This document shows positions 5,297 to 6,416 of a stretch of DNA of 6,416 nt, piece after piece. Origin of the DNA: Bacteroidales bacterium (lineage in GTDB: Bacteria > Bacteroidota > Bacteroidia > Bacteroidales > UBA12481); the NCBI GenBank assembly GCA_021160155.1, contig JAGHDB010000346.1, positions 1 to 6,416 on the forward strand, read 5' to 3'. How positions within the stretch are numbered: position 1 is the first letter of the stretch; the number at the start of each line of letters is the position of its first letter. The position numbers and the translations under genes were made by a program. Below the pieces are notes generated by a model, which saw only the letters and a list, made by a program, of their open reading frames with translations, did no database searches and was not told the DNA's origin.

Positions 5297-6416
5297 TCAA
5301 TCTTTCTTTACTTCAATCTTGCTTAATAATTTAATATCCCGAATATCCTGATAATCATATTGGTATAATCCATCGTCACCTATTAACATAAGAACTCCGT
5401 CAAGCGGGATCACATCATATCCGATAATATCAGAAAAACGGGCCAGTTGATGACTGGAGATGGTCAGCGGATCCGAGATATCATAAATTTTCAGTCCTGC
5501 CTCCCCGTCACAGACGAACAGGATATCCCCGTCAATTCCAAGACCATAGGGACTCTCCATAGGATAGGTCTTTAATTCAACCGGGTCCTGAATGTCTTTA
5601 ATGGATACCACCACCAGTTGATTGACGTTGTTGCCGCATAGATTACCACCGCGCAAGGTAATAAACGCAAGCTGATCTTTGACCACTACCGGGTCACATC
5701 CGGTCAGATGCCAGAAATTACAGATATACATGGGCGAGTTGGGTATGGAAATATCATAGACCCTCATCCCGTTCTGCGATCCCAGAAACATGTGGTCATT
5801 CAGGATAAACATGGTCTCAACTCCCCAGCCGGCATTAAAATCTTTTTTAAAAACCGGATTTTGCGGTGTTTGAACAGAGAAAATGTGCAGCGTAGTGTTA
5901 TCAACGGCATAGAGAGTGTTTCCGGTTATCCCAAACCGGGCCATGGAACCACCCACTCCCACTCCTTCACCACTGACTCCTCCTGAAATACTACCACCGG
6001 CTTCATTCACATATTTATCAAACCCGCCTCTCCAATATACCGGATAATACCGGTTCTTAACCACCTGCTTTACGGTCTTAATCTCCCAGTCAATCACCAC
6101 TCCTTTCTCTTCATCCAGCTTTGCCAAAGGATAGTTGTCATCATAAGGCGGAATAGTATAAGGCAGGATGCTGTCAACACGGGCTACTTCATGGATTGAA
6201 TTCAAGTCAGACACATCAATGGCCACCATGTCTATATAACTATCCGCGTATAAAATATTGCCCTTTATAGCAATATCTGCATTCCCGGGTACTTCGATAA
6301 ATGTCAGATTGACCGGATTTGCCGGATCCGTATTATCAATAATATGGATCCCTTTCATCTCCTCTACAATAAAAATGTAATTGTCTTTGAAATAGAGTTT
6401 CCCGGGATTCTTCAGC
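5297..6416 (-). CDS. LVIVD-repeat beta-propeller surface protein, 5' end beyond the right edge
   Basis: The frame stays open from the right edge to the TGA at 5297-5299, giving 372 codons of a longer protein; the true start and any lipoprotein signal lie outside. The segment beginning NPGKLYFKDNYIFIVEEMKG and continuing KGIHIIDNTDPANPV, VPGNADIAIKGNILYADSYI matches a conserved family of Bacteroidota LVIVD-repeat proteins. Further repeats of the type hxVYDIS-x-P-x-x-P follow (LHIFSVQTPQNP, MRVYDISIPNSP, LVVVSIKDIQDP, LKIYDISDPLTI), about 40-45 residues apart, suggesting a beta-propeller. A glycine/serine-rich linker (bases 5945-5998) separates the first blades from the rest. The molecular function of this family is not known to me; a cell-surface or periplasmic binding role is plausible. 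It converges on hsp20 across the shared terminator. Confidence 0.85.
   Translation of the reverse strand, partial: LKNPGKLYFKDNYIFIVEEMKGIHIIDNTDPANPVNLTFIEVPGNADIAIKGNILYADSYIDMVAIDVSDLNSIHEVARVDSILPYTIPPYDDNYPLAKLDEEKGVVIDWEIKTVKQVVKNRYYPVYWRGGFDKYVNEAGGSISGGVSGEGVGVGGSMARFGITGNTLYAVDNTTLHIFSVQTPQNPVFKKDFNAGWGVETMFILNDHMFLGSQNGMRVYDISIPNSPMYICNFWHLTGCDPVVVKDQLAFITLRGGNLCGNNVNQLVVVSIKDIQDPVELKTYPMESPYGLGIDGDILFVCDGEAGLKIYDISDPLTISSHQLARFSDIIGYDVIPLDGVLMLIGDDGLYQYDYQDIRDIKLLSKIEVKKD

Noticed and set aside
6356..6367. ATG at 6358 preceded by GAGGAG as the start of the LVIVD-repeat gene
   Set aside because: The frame remains open upstream to the window edge, and its residues (NPGKLYFKDNYIFIVEE) belong to the conserved family sequence. 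The GAGGAG is two Glu codons, and the gene is cut by the window edge rather than starting here.

Overview
The window looks like a chromosomal segment of a moderately AT-rich bacterium of the FCB superphylum, most likely Bacteroidota or a close relative. Three things point there. The secreted carboxypeptidase ends in a YPNPFN-type C-terminal sorting domain. The right-hand gene is an LVIVD-repeat surface protein of a kind typical of Bacteroidota. Two minus-strand genes have perfect matches to the Bacteroidota -7 promoter box (TAnnTTTG) just upstream, while most starts lack a Shine-Dalgarno sequence. No tRNA, rRNA, mobile element, CRISPR array or integrase is visible.

Layout, left to right. Bases 1-217 (minus) hold the first 72 codons of a secreted S58/DmpA-family peptidase that runs off the left edge. 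Bases 264-782 (minus) encode a small P-loop kinase resembling nicotinamide riboside kinase. Divergent from it, 825-2840 (plus) encodes a large cytoplasmic sensor-like protein made of two tandem DUF438-hemerythrin-like units followed by a PAS domain. Bases 2912-4645 (plus) encode an exported M14 zinc carboxypeptidase with a CarboxypepD_reg-like domain and a C-terminal sorting domain. Bases 4779-5228 (plus) encode an Hsp20 small heat-shock protein with an unusually strong ribosome binding site. A 19-bp perfect hairpin at 5241-5286 serves as a two-way terminator between hsp20 and the convergent LVIVD-repeat gene, which enters from the right edge and ends at 5297.

The genes do not form one obvious pathway. 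Three products are exported or presumed exported (DmpA-like peptidase, M14 carboxypeptidase, LVIVD protein); three are cytoplasmic (NR kinase-like enzyme, DUF438/hemerythrin/PAS protein, Hsp20). A redox or stress theme linking the kinase, the hemerythrin-like protein and Hsp20 is possible but rests only on proximity. I see no clear new multi-gene system. The most unusual items are the internally duplicated DUF438-hemerythrin protein, the non-Bacteroidota-style expression signals of hsp20, and a strong excess of the tetranucleotide CCGG across the window.
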